DNA of 36,218 nt from Cellvibrionales bacterium. Lineage in GTDB: Bacteria > Pseudomonadota > Gammaproteobacteria > Pseudomonadales > DT-91. A program made the position numbers and the translations under genes. Shown here piece after piece: positions 27,253 to 35,219 of this stretch. The stretch covers positions 881 to 37,098 of the forward strand of contig JAPOUS010000276.1 in NCBI GenBank assembly GCA_026708525.1, written 5' to 3'. Every line of letters starts with the position of its first letter. Position 1 is the stretch's first letter. The notes under the pieces were generated by a model. It was not told where the DNA came from, ran no database searches, and was given only the letters and a program-made list of their open reading frames with translations.

Positions 27253-28887
27253 TTAATCGCCAACTTTTATGAGTGATGGCTTAATAAAAATCATTAAATT
27301 TCGTGTCCGTTGATTTTTTTCATAGGTTCCTGCCTTTACACCTGGAAATGACTTGGTGTAATCTACATGCGTTGCATCCAACAACCCACCAATGGCTAGA
27401 ACCTGCTCATTACCCACATTAATAGTGGTTGAAATTTCTCGTTGAGTAACTACAGGGAGTTTATTGCCATCACTTTGATAAGCACCGGCCAGGGTCAAGG
27501 TTCCCACCCCCGCATTATGTATAGTTAAATAAATATCCCCGTTGCGGGTTAGTACTGGAGTTATTTCAAGCTTTACTCCTGTTTCATAATCTTTGGTCAT
27601 CACCTGAGGGTAAGTCAATGACCCTGACAACACCGGCACAATTTGCTGAGTTTTGATGTTTATTCTTGCAGTTTTACCCGATGCAGTAATGACTTTAGGC
27701 GTTGCTAAAATGTTGGCTTCCCCTTCTTCTTCAAGTGCTTTAATCGATTGTACTAAAAATTTTAATGGGGCATTTAGAGGGTTTAATGCCACCGAATCGA
27801 CAATTTCGACTGCACCTGTATCTCTATCCGCAGAAACAGACAGACCATTTTGCCCACCTAAAAAACCAAATTGTACGCCATTGGCAGATAGATTAAATTC
27901 AGTATTCGACCACCAATCAATACCAAACTGTAGACTATGCCTATGCTCGACATCTGCAATAATTGCCTCAAGTGCTAACATAGCTGGTTTTTTATCTATA
28001 CGCTTTAACATGCGTATAATTTGCTTCACCTGCCTTGGCGTGCCAGAAATCATCAACCCCTGAGCTTCCATCGTCGATTGCACACGGTCAATCAAATTTG
28101 GGGGGATAAATCCCATCAATTCTGAGGCGGTTAAATACGAGGGTTGATACAACTCATAGGTTAAATAACTCCCGTACCCGCTATCTTCAGGTGCGACAAA
28201 AGTGACTACGCCGGGCGAAAATTGCCACAGCGCATTAATACTAGAGGCCAATAAATCTAATGCCTTGGATAGAGGAATATTCGTTTTATACAAGGACAAG
28301 CTTTTGCCTAAGGTTTCCTCAGAAAAGAGAAAATTTAATCGGGTTTGCTTACCGAGTGCATTTAAAATATCCGCAATGGATTTATTCTTCGCTTTAATAT
28401 CAACAATATACCCATCGATAGCAGAATAATTCTCGACATAATTATGCTCGGTATTTATTTGTACTTTTTGATTAATCTCTGTACGTGTTATCCGTGCAAA
28501 ATAATTCGACAGATCACTTTCAGTCGATAACAGATACCCAAAGTCGCCATCATAAAGCCCGGCTGAGACATACTCGGATAAACGAGCCAAACCTTTGTGG
28601 TGTTTTTCTGATTTAGGAATACAAATCACCCCATCAGCTTTAGCTACCAACGCCTGATCGATTAAATAATGATTAACAGAGGCGATAGACTTAGCATCAG
28701 CGTTTTCAGGAAGGGCTTTTTCACCTACAAACACCATATGTTCGTAGCTGTCCTGATTACAAACTGACTTAACACTATCTTGAGATTCATTATCGACTGG
28801 ATTCGCGTTAAAGCTAATTGATAACGCTAATCCAGCAATCAAAAAGACGCGATATTTTTTATTTTTTTTCTGGTTCAATAAAAGCAT
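27253..28887 (-). CDS. Secretin (type II/III/IV secretion-type outer-membrane channel family)
   Basis: 544 aa; STN/N0-like IVDIKAKNKSIADILNALGKQTRLNFLFS, N-domain QGLMISGTPRQVKQIIRMLKRIDKKPAMLALEAIIADVE, and secretin core EEGEANILATPKVITASGKTARI...TGVKLEITPVLTRNGDIYLTI...ISTTINVGNEQVLAIGGLL. Confidence 0.9.
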   Translation of the reverse strand: MLLLNQKKNKKYRVFLIAGLALSISFNANPVDNESQDSVKSVCNQDSYEHMVFVGEKALPENADAKSIASVNHYLIDQALVAKADGVICIPKSEKHHKGLARLSEYVSAGLYDGDFGYLLSTESDLSNYFARITRTEINQKVQINTEHNYVENYSAIDGYIVDIKAKNKSIADILNALGKQTRLNFLFSEETLGKSLSLYKTNIPLSKALDLLASSINALWQFSPGVVTFVAPEDSGYGSYLTYELYQPSYLTASELMGFIPPNLIDRVQSTMEAQGLMISGTPRQVKQIIRMLKRIDKKPAMLALEAIIADVEHRHSLQFGIDWWSNTEFNLSANGVQFGFLGGQNGLSVSADRDTGAVEIVDSVALNPLNAPLKFLVQSIKALEEEGEANILATPKVITASGKTARINIKTQQIVPVLSGSLTYPQVMTKDYETGVKLEITPVLTRNGDIYLTIHNAGVGTLTLAGAYQSDGNKLPVVTQREISTTINVGNEQVLAIGGLLDATHVDYTKSFPGVKAGTYEKNQRTRNLMIFIKPSLIKVGD

Positions 28888-30484
28888 AATGGATCTTTCC
28901 GTCCACTTGGCTAACTTTTAAATATTGAGTGTTTAAAGGCACATTGCTATTGGCCTGCTGTACAGTGACAACCACTTCATACAACCCTTCTTTTAAACTA
29001 TCAACAAAAAAATAGGCTGAACTCTTTTCTCCGGGTATCAATGATGCTTTAGAGCGATTAGCCGTTTGCTTAATTAACTTATTGGTCTCTGTATGTAACA
29101 GCTCGACATGTGCTTGTAACTTATCTAAATAATTCGGAGAGTCATTTTTGAAGCGAACAAACAATTGCACTTTGCCGTCACCCAATACGTTAATTCGTGG
29201 CTTATCGGCATAAGCAAAACTTGGCTTACCTTGGGCTTCCTTTTGCATGGCAAAATTAGCCGATGCAGGCATTTTGCTTTTATGTTTTTTAGCACTGAAT
29301 ATCAATTTACCAAATACGTCTTTTTTTCCATTTTTTACTTTAACTGTCACCTCTTTGCTTGCATAAGGCTTAAGGCTAAATTTTTTCGGTAAAAATTTGA
29401 TATTTTTTGATATTTTTTTTGATGGCATCTGCAAGAAAAAGGGGCGAACCAACATATTCTTACCCGTTAAATTTCTAACAGTTACCTTGCTATCCAACCA
29501 CTTTTTCTTGCTATCAGAATCAGGCACGATCGAAAGATATTCAGGTTCAATTTTAAGCGGTGTTAATAATTTATCATCGTCCCTGCTTAACATACTATTG
29601 GCAATTTTCACCTCATCCGCCTTAGTTACCTGAAACTGGCTTTTTTGCTCAAGGGGAATAGCCCCACCCTTACCTTTAATATTGCTATTAACGCTAATAG
29701 CTAATTGATACTGATTGGCAGGAATATAATCATTAAAGATACAGCGCACCTTGGTTTTTTCATTCGCAAAGGTTTCAACTTTATGTATCGGTTGTGTGAA
29801 TAATAATTCACCTGATTTTGATAACAGCTCACATCGACCCGTGTTTTCTACTGCGAAATTCGCCTTGTTATCAACAAGTGCTGACACATTTAACAGTGAC
29901 CCTGCCACATGATCGAAACTCGCCTCAGATTGACCTAACTTAACGAATTGATTTAATGAAGGCATCGACTTTTTAGGATCAGATAATCGTAAAGTGACAG
30001 GAATGGCCACTCGCGAAATAGCATACATGGTTGTTGATGTTTCCATACTTTTATTTTTTTTTCTTTTTTGGAGTACTTCGATCGTCTTCTCTTTATTTTG
30101 GCTAATAAAAATAGACCCTCGATAGTCTCCCGGTTTTTTTGTTTTTATTTGTATTTTTGCCATTACCACTTTTTCTTGTTTTGGCTTAACAACTATCGAC
30201 TTCTCAGACAGCAGCACCCAGGATGCCAATGAATTTTTTTCATTCGGCGGCATATCATAATTCCAATTTTCATCCGCATCTTTAGCAGAGCTTGCCACAG
30301 TCATATCTAAATATTCGATTTTATCCATAGACGTATTAACAATACGAATAGGCACTTCGAGCGTATTTTTTTTTCCATCCGCTTTAGCATTAATATATGC
30401 TGGCGTAATTTTCAAACCAGAAAAAGAAGAACAAGAGAAAATAAAACTTGAAAATATAAATAAATATTTAATTATTTTTTTCAT
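28859..30484 (-). CDS. Secreted multi-Ig-domain protein, PapD/COG1470-like (putative periplasmic chaperone)
   Basis: Signal peptide MKKIIKYLFIFSSFIFSCSSFSG; GLKITPAYINAKADGKKNTLEVPIRIVNTSMDKIEYLDM...ASWVLLSEKSIVVKPKQEKVVMAKIQIKTKKPGDYRGSIFIS resembles Ig-like/chaperone N-domains. Overlaps the secretin gene by 29 bp. Confidence 0.6.
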   Translation of the reverse strand: MKKIIKYLFIFSSFIFSCSSFSGLKITPAYINAKADGKKNTLEVPIRIVNTSMDKIEYLDMTVASSAKDADENWNYDMPPNEKNSLASWVLLSEKSIVVKPKQEKVVMAKIQIKTKKPGDYRGSIFISQNKEKTIEVLQKRKKNKSMETSTTMYAISRVAIPVTLRLSDPKKSMPSLNQFVKLGQSEASFDHVAGSLLNVSALVDNKANFAVENTGRCELLSKSGELLFTQPIHKVETFANEKTKVRCIFNDYIPANQYQLAISVNSNIKGKGGAIPLEQKSQFQVTKADEVKIANSMLSRDDDKLLTPLKIEPEYLSIVPDSDSKKKWLDSKVTVRNLTGKNMLVRPFFLQMPSKKISKNIKFLPKKFSLKPYASKEVTVKVKNGKKDVFGKLIFSAKKHKSKMPASANFAMQKEAQGKPSFAYADKPRINVLGDGKVQLFVRFKNDSPNYLDKLQAHVELLHTETNKLIKQTANRSKASLIPGEKSSAYFFVDSLKEGLYEVVVTVQQANSNVPLNTQYLKVSQVDGKIHYAFIEPEKK

Positions 30485-30540
30485 TTTTATACTTTTTATT
30501 TATGTAAACACTTTTTAACTATAGATGATTTTCTATTGCA

Positions 30541-30585
30541 TATAATTTTTTTGAACCAAAAAGGTTTATTTGTAATTTTACGGAG
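30541..30585 (+). promoter_or_regulatory. Candidate -10 (TATAAT, 30541-30546) and RBS (GGAG, 30582-30585) for the secreted-subunit gene
   Basis: Perfect TATAAT followed by a ~40-nt AT-rich leader and GGAG 12 nt before the ATG; no clear -35. Confidence 0.4.
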
Positions 30586-30597
30586 TAAAAAAATAAA

Positions 30598-31197
30598 ATG
30601 AAAAAAACAAAAACACTATCAATTTTAGGTCTTGGCTTAATCGTATCGGGGCAAGCGCTTTCGAGTGGTGACGAGGTGTCGAACTCTATTGACGTACCAC
30701 AAACTTTATCGATCAGCACCCCGTCTGACCCTGCTACAGGTGATGCGAGCTCAGGTAGCGCGATGATCTCCACAACCTGGACAGTTACCTCAAATAACGC
30801 CTTTGCAATTTCATTTGACGGTAATTCTAAAGATGAGTCTGGTGCAACGATTTCTTTCCCACAATTTACCAAAGAAGACGTTGATGCGAATGGCGCAGGT
30901 AAAGGCACCTATGACGTCCTAGACACAAAATTTGGTGTTGAGGTCACTGAACATGACAGTACCGCTGTGAGCCCTACTTGGGGTGGTGGTGCAACACCTA
31001 CAGGTGAACCTGCTGATTTGGTTAAGAGCTTAGATGCATCAGGCAGCCCAGATGCCGCCATTGGTGCCATCATGCCAGGTGATGATACCTCTACTGCAAA
31101 GGTAACATTGAATGCCAAAGCTGATAAGGATCAGTTTGACCAGTCTGGTAACTACAACATGTCTGTTACCATCACGGCAACCGCTGAAGAACAATAA
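30598..31197 (+). CDS. Small secreted acidic beta-rich protein, putative surface/fibre subunit
   Basis: 199 aa; signal peptide MKKTKTLSILGLGLIVSGQALS; cysteine-free mature part rich in T/S/D/G; C-terminus GNYNMSVTITATAEEQ resembles the last strand of pilin/WxL/spore-coat-U-type beta sandwiches. Confidence 0.65.
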   Translation: MKKTKTLSILGLGLIVSGQALSSGDEVSNSIDVPQTLSISTPSDPATGDASSGSAMISTTWTVTSNNAFAISFDGNSKDESGATISFPQFTKEDVDANGAGKGTYDVLDTKFGVEVTEHDSTAVSPTWGGGATPTGEPADLVKSLDASGSPDAAIGAIMPGDDTSTAKVTLNAKADKDQFDQSGNYNMSVTITATAEEQ

Positions 31198-31223
31198 TTA
31201 ATCGATTGATCATTGTTCACTAA

Positions 31224-31250
31224 AATGCCTGCAACCGCAGGCATTTTTTA
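31224..31250. terminator. Intrinsic terminator, probably bidirectional
   Basis: AATGCCTGC-AACC-GCAGGCATT followed by TTTTTA on the plus strand; A-rich on the left side. Sits between convergent 30598..31197 and trmJ. Confidence 0.85.
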
Positions 31251-31994
31251 TTTCCCGCCAACGGTTTTATCGATTTTTTTTAAAATCCCTCGAAGCATCG
31301 CTAATTCCATATCATCCATGCGTACCCGTGTAAAAAGCCTGCGCAATCGTGTCATGGTTTGCCTTGGCGTTTTAGGATCATGAAAGTCAATATCGATAAG
31401 CACTTGCTCCAGATGCGCATAAAATAATTCCATTGCTTCGGTTGAGGCTAAAGGCACATCCCAATCACGTTTGTCGTTCTGGGTTTCTTTTTCAGATGGC
31501 AGCGCCTCACCAAAAGCTGCCAAACGCAACTCATAAGAGACGACCTGAACAGCTTGGGCCAAATTCAACGAGCTATATTCATCAGCGGTTGGAATATTTA
31601 AATGGATATGACACTTCTGTAACTCTTCATTCGTCAGACCACGATCTTCTCGACCGAATAAAATCGCAATATCCTGCTTTGAAGGTTCTTCTTTCGCTCG
31701 CAAAGCCACTTCTCGCGGCGTCATTAATGGCCAAGGAATTTTTCGCTCTCTGGCACTGGTGCCAATCACTAAGCCTGAGTCACCAATGGCCTCATCAACG
31801 GTTTCAGTCACCACCACATTATCCAGCACGTCCAGTGCATGGCCTGCGCGCCAAACCGCCTCTTCATCCGGGTATTTTTTGGGCGCCACTAGGTACAGCC
31901 GCCCGAGCCCCATGTTTTTCATAGCGCGAGCTGCCGCTCCGATATTGCCTGGGTGAGTGGTATTAACAAGAATGATACGGATCTTATCTAGCAC
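31248..31994 (-). CDS. trmJ: tRNA (cytidine/uridine-2'-O-)-methyltransferase TrmJ
   Basis: SPOUT family: IRIILVNTTHPGNIGAAARAMKNMGLGRLYLV, ILFGREDRGLTNEELQKCHIHLNIPTADEYSSLNLAQAVQVVSYELR. Confidence 0.95.
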   Translation of the reverse strand: MLDKIRIILVNTTHPGNIGAAARAMKNMGLGRLYLVAPKKYPDEEAVWRAGHALDVLDNVVVTETVDEAIGDSGLVIGTSARERKIPWPLMTPREVALRAKEEPSKQDIAILFGREDRGLTNEELQKCHIHLNIPTADEYSSLNLAQAVQVVSYELRLAAFGEALPSEKETQNDKRDWDVPLASTEAMELFYAHLEQVLIDIDFHDPKTPRQTMTRLRRLFTRVRMDDMELAMLRGILKKIDKTVGGK

Positions 31995-32086
31995 TGGGAT
32001 TCTCTAACTAGCAATAAATTCATACTATTTCGTAAAATTTTCGCTATAATACCGCCCTTTTCCAGCAAGTAAAGTCGAGTTTCCCC

Positions 32087-32884
32087 ATGCAACCTATGGC
32101 ATCCATGGCGCTTAGAGCCGCGCGTAAAGCAGGTAATCTTATTGAGCGTGCCTTTGAAGACGTTGATCAGTTGCATGTGAAGACCAAATCACCCTCTGAT
32201 TTTGTCACAGAAATCGATAAAGCTGCCGAAGACGAAATCGTTGCGGTTTTGCAAAAAGCCTACCCTGATCATGCTTTTATTACCGAAGAATCCGCAGCAA
32301 TTGGCGACCCTGATACCGCAGAATACACATGGATCATCGATCCGCTGGACGGCACCACTAATTTTATTCGGGGCATCCCACATTTTGCGGTTTCAATTGC
32401 CTGTATGAAAGGCAACAAAGTTGAGCATGCTGCCATTTACGACCCTATCAAGCGTGAAGAATATGTTGCATCCCGTGGTGCAGGCGCTCAATTAAATGGT
32501 CGTCGTATTCGTGTAAAACCAACTTTCGATCACGAAAAAGCGCTTTATGGCACAGGCATTCCCTTTGGTCAGGCAGGTATTGAGCGCATGCAGCAATTTC
32601 AGGCGATTCAAGAGAAACTCGCACTCGGCAGTGCAGGCATCCGCCGTGCAGGTGCCGCTAGCCTTGATCTTGCCTATGTTGCAGCAGGTCGTTTAGATGC
32701 CTTTTGGGAAGATGTCTTACAACCTTGGGATAAAGCAGCAGGCGCATTATTAGTATTAGAAGCTGGTGGATTAGTCTCAGATTTTACAGGCGGCAACAAT
32801 TACCTTAAACCTGGCAATATTGTCGCAGGATCGCCAAAAGCTTTTAAACAAACGTTACAGGCAATCCAACCAACACTAACCTAA
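32087..32884 (+). CDS. suhB: Inositol-1-monophosphatase family protein SuhB
   Basis: AFITEESAAIGD, WIIDPLDGTTNFIRGIPHFAVSIA and WDKAAGALLVLEAGG; divergent from trmJ, a common gammaproteobacterial arrangement. Confidence 0.95.
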   Translation: MQPMASMALRAARKAGNLIERAFEDVDQLHVKTKSPSDFVTEIDKAAEDEIVAVLQKAYPDHAFITEESAAIGDPDTAEYTWIIDPLDGTTNFIRGIPHFAVSIACMKGNKVEHAAIYDPIKREEYVASRGAGAQLNGRRIRVKPTFDHEKALYGTGIPFGQAGIERMQQFQAIQEKLALGSAGIRRAGAASLDLAYVAAGRLDAFWEDVLQPWDKAAGALLVLEAGGLVSDFTGGNNYLKPGNIVAGSPKAFKQTLQAIQPTLT

Positions 32885-32901
32885 CTTTAATCGAGGTGTG
32901 T

Positions 32902-33537
32902 ATGAAGCTCTATGATGTGCATAACGAGTACAGTAAAGGGCATTTAGATAAAACTGAACTCACCTCATCTCCCTTTGAGTTAGCCGAACGATGGATCGCT
33001 GATGCAACGCGCCATCACGACATAGAAGAAGCCAACAAAATGGTATTGGCAACAGTTGACCCAAACGGACAACCGTTTCAGCGTGTTGTGTTACTTAAGG
33101 AAATAACTTCTAAACATTTAGTCTTTTTTACCAATTACCACAGCCGCAAAGGTCAGCATATTGCCAGCAACAACCAAGTGAGCCTGCTGTTTTTTTGGTC
33201 TAGCCTTGAGCGACAAATTCACTTTACAGGCCGTGCAACGCCCCTCTCACATGAACAAAGCGAAACCTACTTTCACTCACGCCCTTACGCGAGTCAGTTA
33301 GCCGCAGCGGCCAGTCATCAAAGCCATCCCATTGCTAACAAGCAAGTACTCTTAGATAAGGTTGAACAACTCAAACAGCAATACCCAGAACAAATCCCTA
33401 TGCCTTGCGAATGGGGCGGCTATAACGTTTCCTACGACAGCGTAGAGTTTTGGCAAGGCGGTGAACACCGCCTGCATGACCGATTCATTTACCAACTTAA
33501 AGAGGCGGTTTGGGAAATCACTCAACTAGCACCTTAA
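32902..33537 (+). CDS. pdxH: Pyridoxamine 5'-phosphate oxidase
   Basis: MVLATVDPNGQPFQRVVLLKEI, FFTNYHSRKGQHIASNNQVSLLFFW, WGGYNVSYDSVEFWQGGEHRLHDRFIY. Track start 32896 (GTG); ATG at 32902 preferred. Confidence 0.95.
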   Translation: MKLYDVHNEYSKGHLDKTELTSSPFELAERWIADATRHHDIEEANKMVLATVDPNGQPFQRVVLLKEITSKHLVFFTNYHSRKGQHIASNNQVSLLFFWSSLERQIHFTGRATPLSHEQSETYFHSRPYASQLAAAASHQSHPIANKQVLLDKVEQLKQQYPEQIPMPCEWGGYNVSYDSVEFWQGGEHRLHDRFIYQLKEAVWEITQLAP

Positions 33538-33700
33538 ATGAAACCTAACCGCTAAGGTGTCCGGTGCTATTAGACCTCAACAATGTGGTCAACAACAGGA
33601 AGTCGTATCTGTAGCCACACACCATATTTGACCGTAGGTCTTGAATTTCTTATCTTATTGAGTTCGTTTTTTTAAATTTTATATTCAGGTTTACATTTTC

Positions 33701-34738
33701 ATGCTGCGAAACAGTTATCAGTGGTTATTTCCCGTCCTGCTTAATCTCAGTATGGTTGCTTTGACTTCTCCTTTTAAACCAACTCCTACTTATGTTAGTA
33801 AAAATTGGATCACCATTAGGCCATATTGTTGGAATGATAAAAATAAACGCAAACCCGCTGTTTTAGAGTACCTGGGAGAGGCTATTAAACTAAGTGCAGA
33901 TTCAATTGTGGCTAAATGTGAAGTCCCAACCAATGAGAAGAAAGAAACAGTCAAAATCGGCGTGGAAATTCAGAACACTGGAAAGTTTCCTTTTTTATTT
34001 GGAGTAGAAACCCAAGAATTCGAATCAGTATCAGTTCCAAAAGTTAAGCCAGACTTTGCTATTAATCCGGGCTCTTCCCATCAATTTGACTTTAGCACCT
34101 CTAAAAGTGTGGGTAACAGAAATACATTTCTTTTTTACACTAGAAAAGCTATCCAAAATCTTCACAACGCAGGAGTCAAAGGCACTGAGAAATTTTTAAC
34201 AGATAATCCATCCAACCACATGAATCAAATGTTTCTGCATTTTGTGTCGTTAAAGTTAGACAACGGCTATTATAAGAGAGAAAAGGAGTTAGCAGAGAAG
34301 TTAGAAAGGGAAAAAGAAGAGTTAGAAAGGGAAAAAGAAGAGTTAGAAAGGGAAAAAGAAGAGTTAAAAAGGAAACAAGAATTTTTAGCAATGAAAGAAG
34401 GACATTTTCTCGAACATGATTGTTTTGAATTTTGTGAATTTAGAAACCTAAGGGTTGATAGTGCCAATACCCCTGAATTTACTGGCGCAATTGGTCATTC
34501 AAAAGACCAAACAAGCATGCAAACTGAAGATATCGAGCATCCTTTCCTTACGCTCTACAAAGAAGATAAAACATATAAAGCAATGGTTGACTCTCAAATG
34601 GTTTCGTTAGGGGAATTAGCTATAAATTTAATTTTTTATACAAAAGGAGAAAAAGTAAAAGAAAACTCTCTGACAACTGAGTTTAACGAAACATTAAATG
34701 CGGAAAAATTTAGCACAACATATAAAAGTGCAGGCTGA
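33701..34738 (+). CDS. Secreted/membrane-anchored protein of no recognised family, with coiled-coil insertion (paralogue A)
   Basis: N-terminal hydrophobic segment; shares PTEN/PTNE..., IGxxxxNTGKxPxxFGxxxQE, INPGSS/LNPRTT...FDFxTSKxxxxR, NLHNAGVxGT and FTGAIGxS with 35220..36116. Confidence 0.75.
   Translation: MLRNSYQWLFPVLLNLSMVALTSPFKPTPTYVSKNWITIRPYCWNDKNKRKPAVLEYLGEAIKLSADSIVAKCEVPTNEKKETVKIGVEIQNTGKFPFLFGVETQEFESVSVPKVKPDFAINPGSSHQFDFSTSKSVGNRNTFLFYTRKAIQNLHNAGVKGTEKFLTDNPSNHMNQMFLHFVSLKLDNGYYKREKELAEKLEREKEELEREKEELEREKEELKRKQEFLAMKEGHFLEHDCFEFCEFRNLRVDSANTPEFTGAIGHSKDQTSMQTEDIEHPFLTLYKEDKTYKAMVDSQMVSLGELAINLIFYTKGEKVKENSLTTEFNETLNAEKFSTTYKSAG
34300..34383 (+). repeat. 21-bp tandem repeat (three perfect copies plus one degenerate)
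   Basis: GTTAGAAAGGGAAAAAGAAGA at 34300-34320, 34321-34341 and 34342-34362; degenerate copy 34363-34383. Encodes repeated LEREKEE. Confidence 0.95.
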
Positions 34739-35219
34739 CCTAGCACTTTTGGCCAGTACAAATATTAATCGATAATAAGTGGCTCTGACAGTCCGCCCAG
34801 AATGTCGGGATTTACGGCGATGAAACTTGAATGGCTGAAGAGGCACATCGACATAAAGTCTGCTCCATACCCAGAAACACTGCGTTTTTTTATTGCCTAG
34901 ATCAAATCATCCGACTAATAAAAGGTTTAGCCTCTTTGCTCAAGGTTAATAGAAGACACCTACCAGACTCACTCAGAAGAACCAAGCATGATTCCGTGTG
35001 AGTAAGGCCATGTGCTAATGATATGAACACCATCTTGCCTTGAATGCTTAGTCCCTCACATCGTTTTATCACCTAGAGAAATAATGTCTTTTCCTCTGCT
35101 GAATAAGCCAGATACAAATGGTTAAAAGCCCTGTACGAGCAAATAATAATATTGAACTTAATTTAAAATATATAACCTACTAGAGAGGTAATTTTAAATT
35201 TTTATATTATGGTAATTTT

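Noticed and set aside
34300-34362. CRISPR-like array
   Set aside because: Units are directly adjacent without spacers and are in frame in a CDS; it is a simple tandem repeat.
34176-34467. Minus-strand ORFs rich in FLTLLFP / SLSNSSF repeats
   Set aside because: Products of reading the 21-bp repeat on the opposite strand, not real genes.
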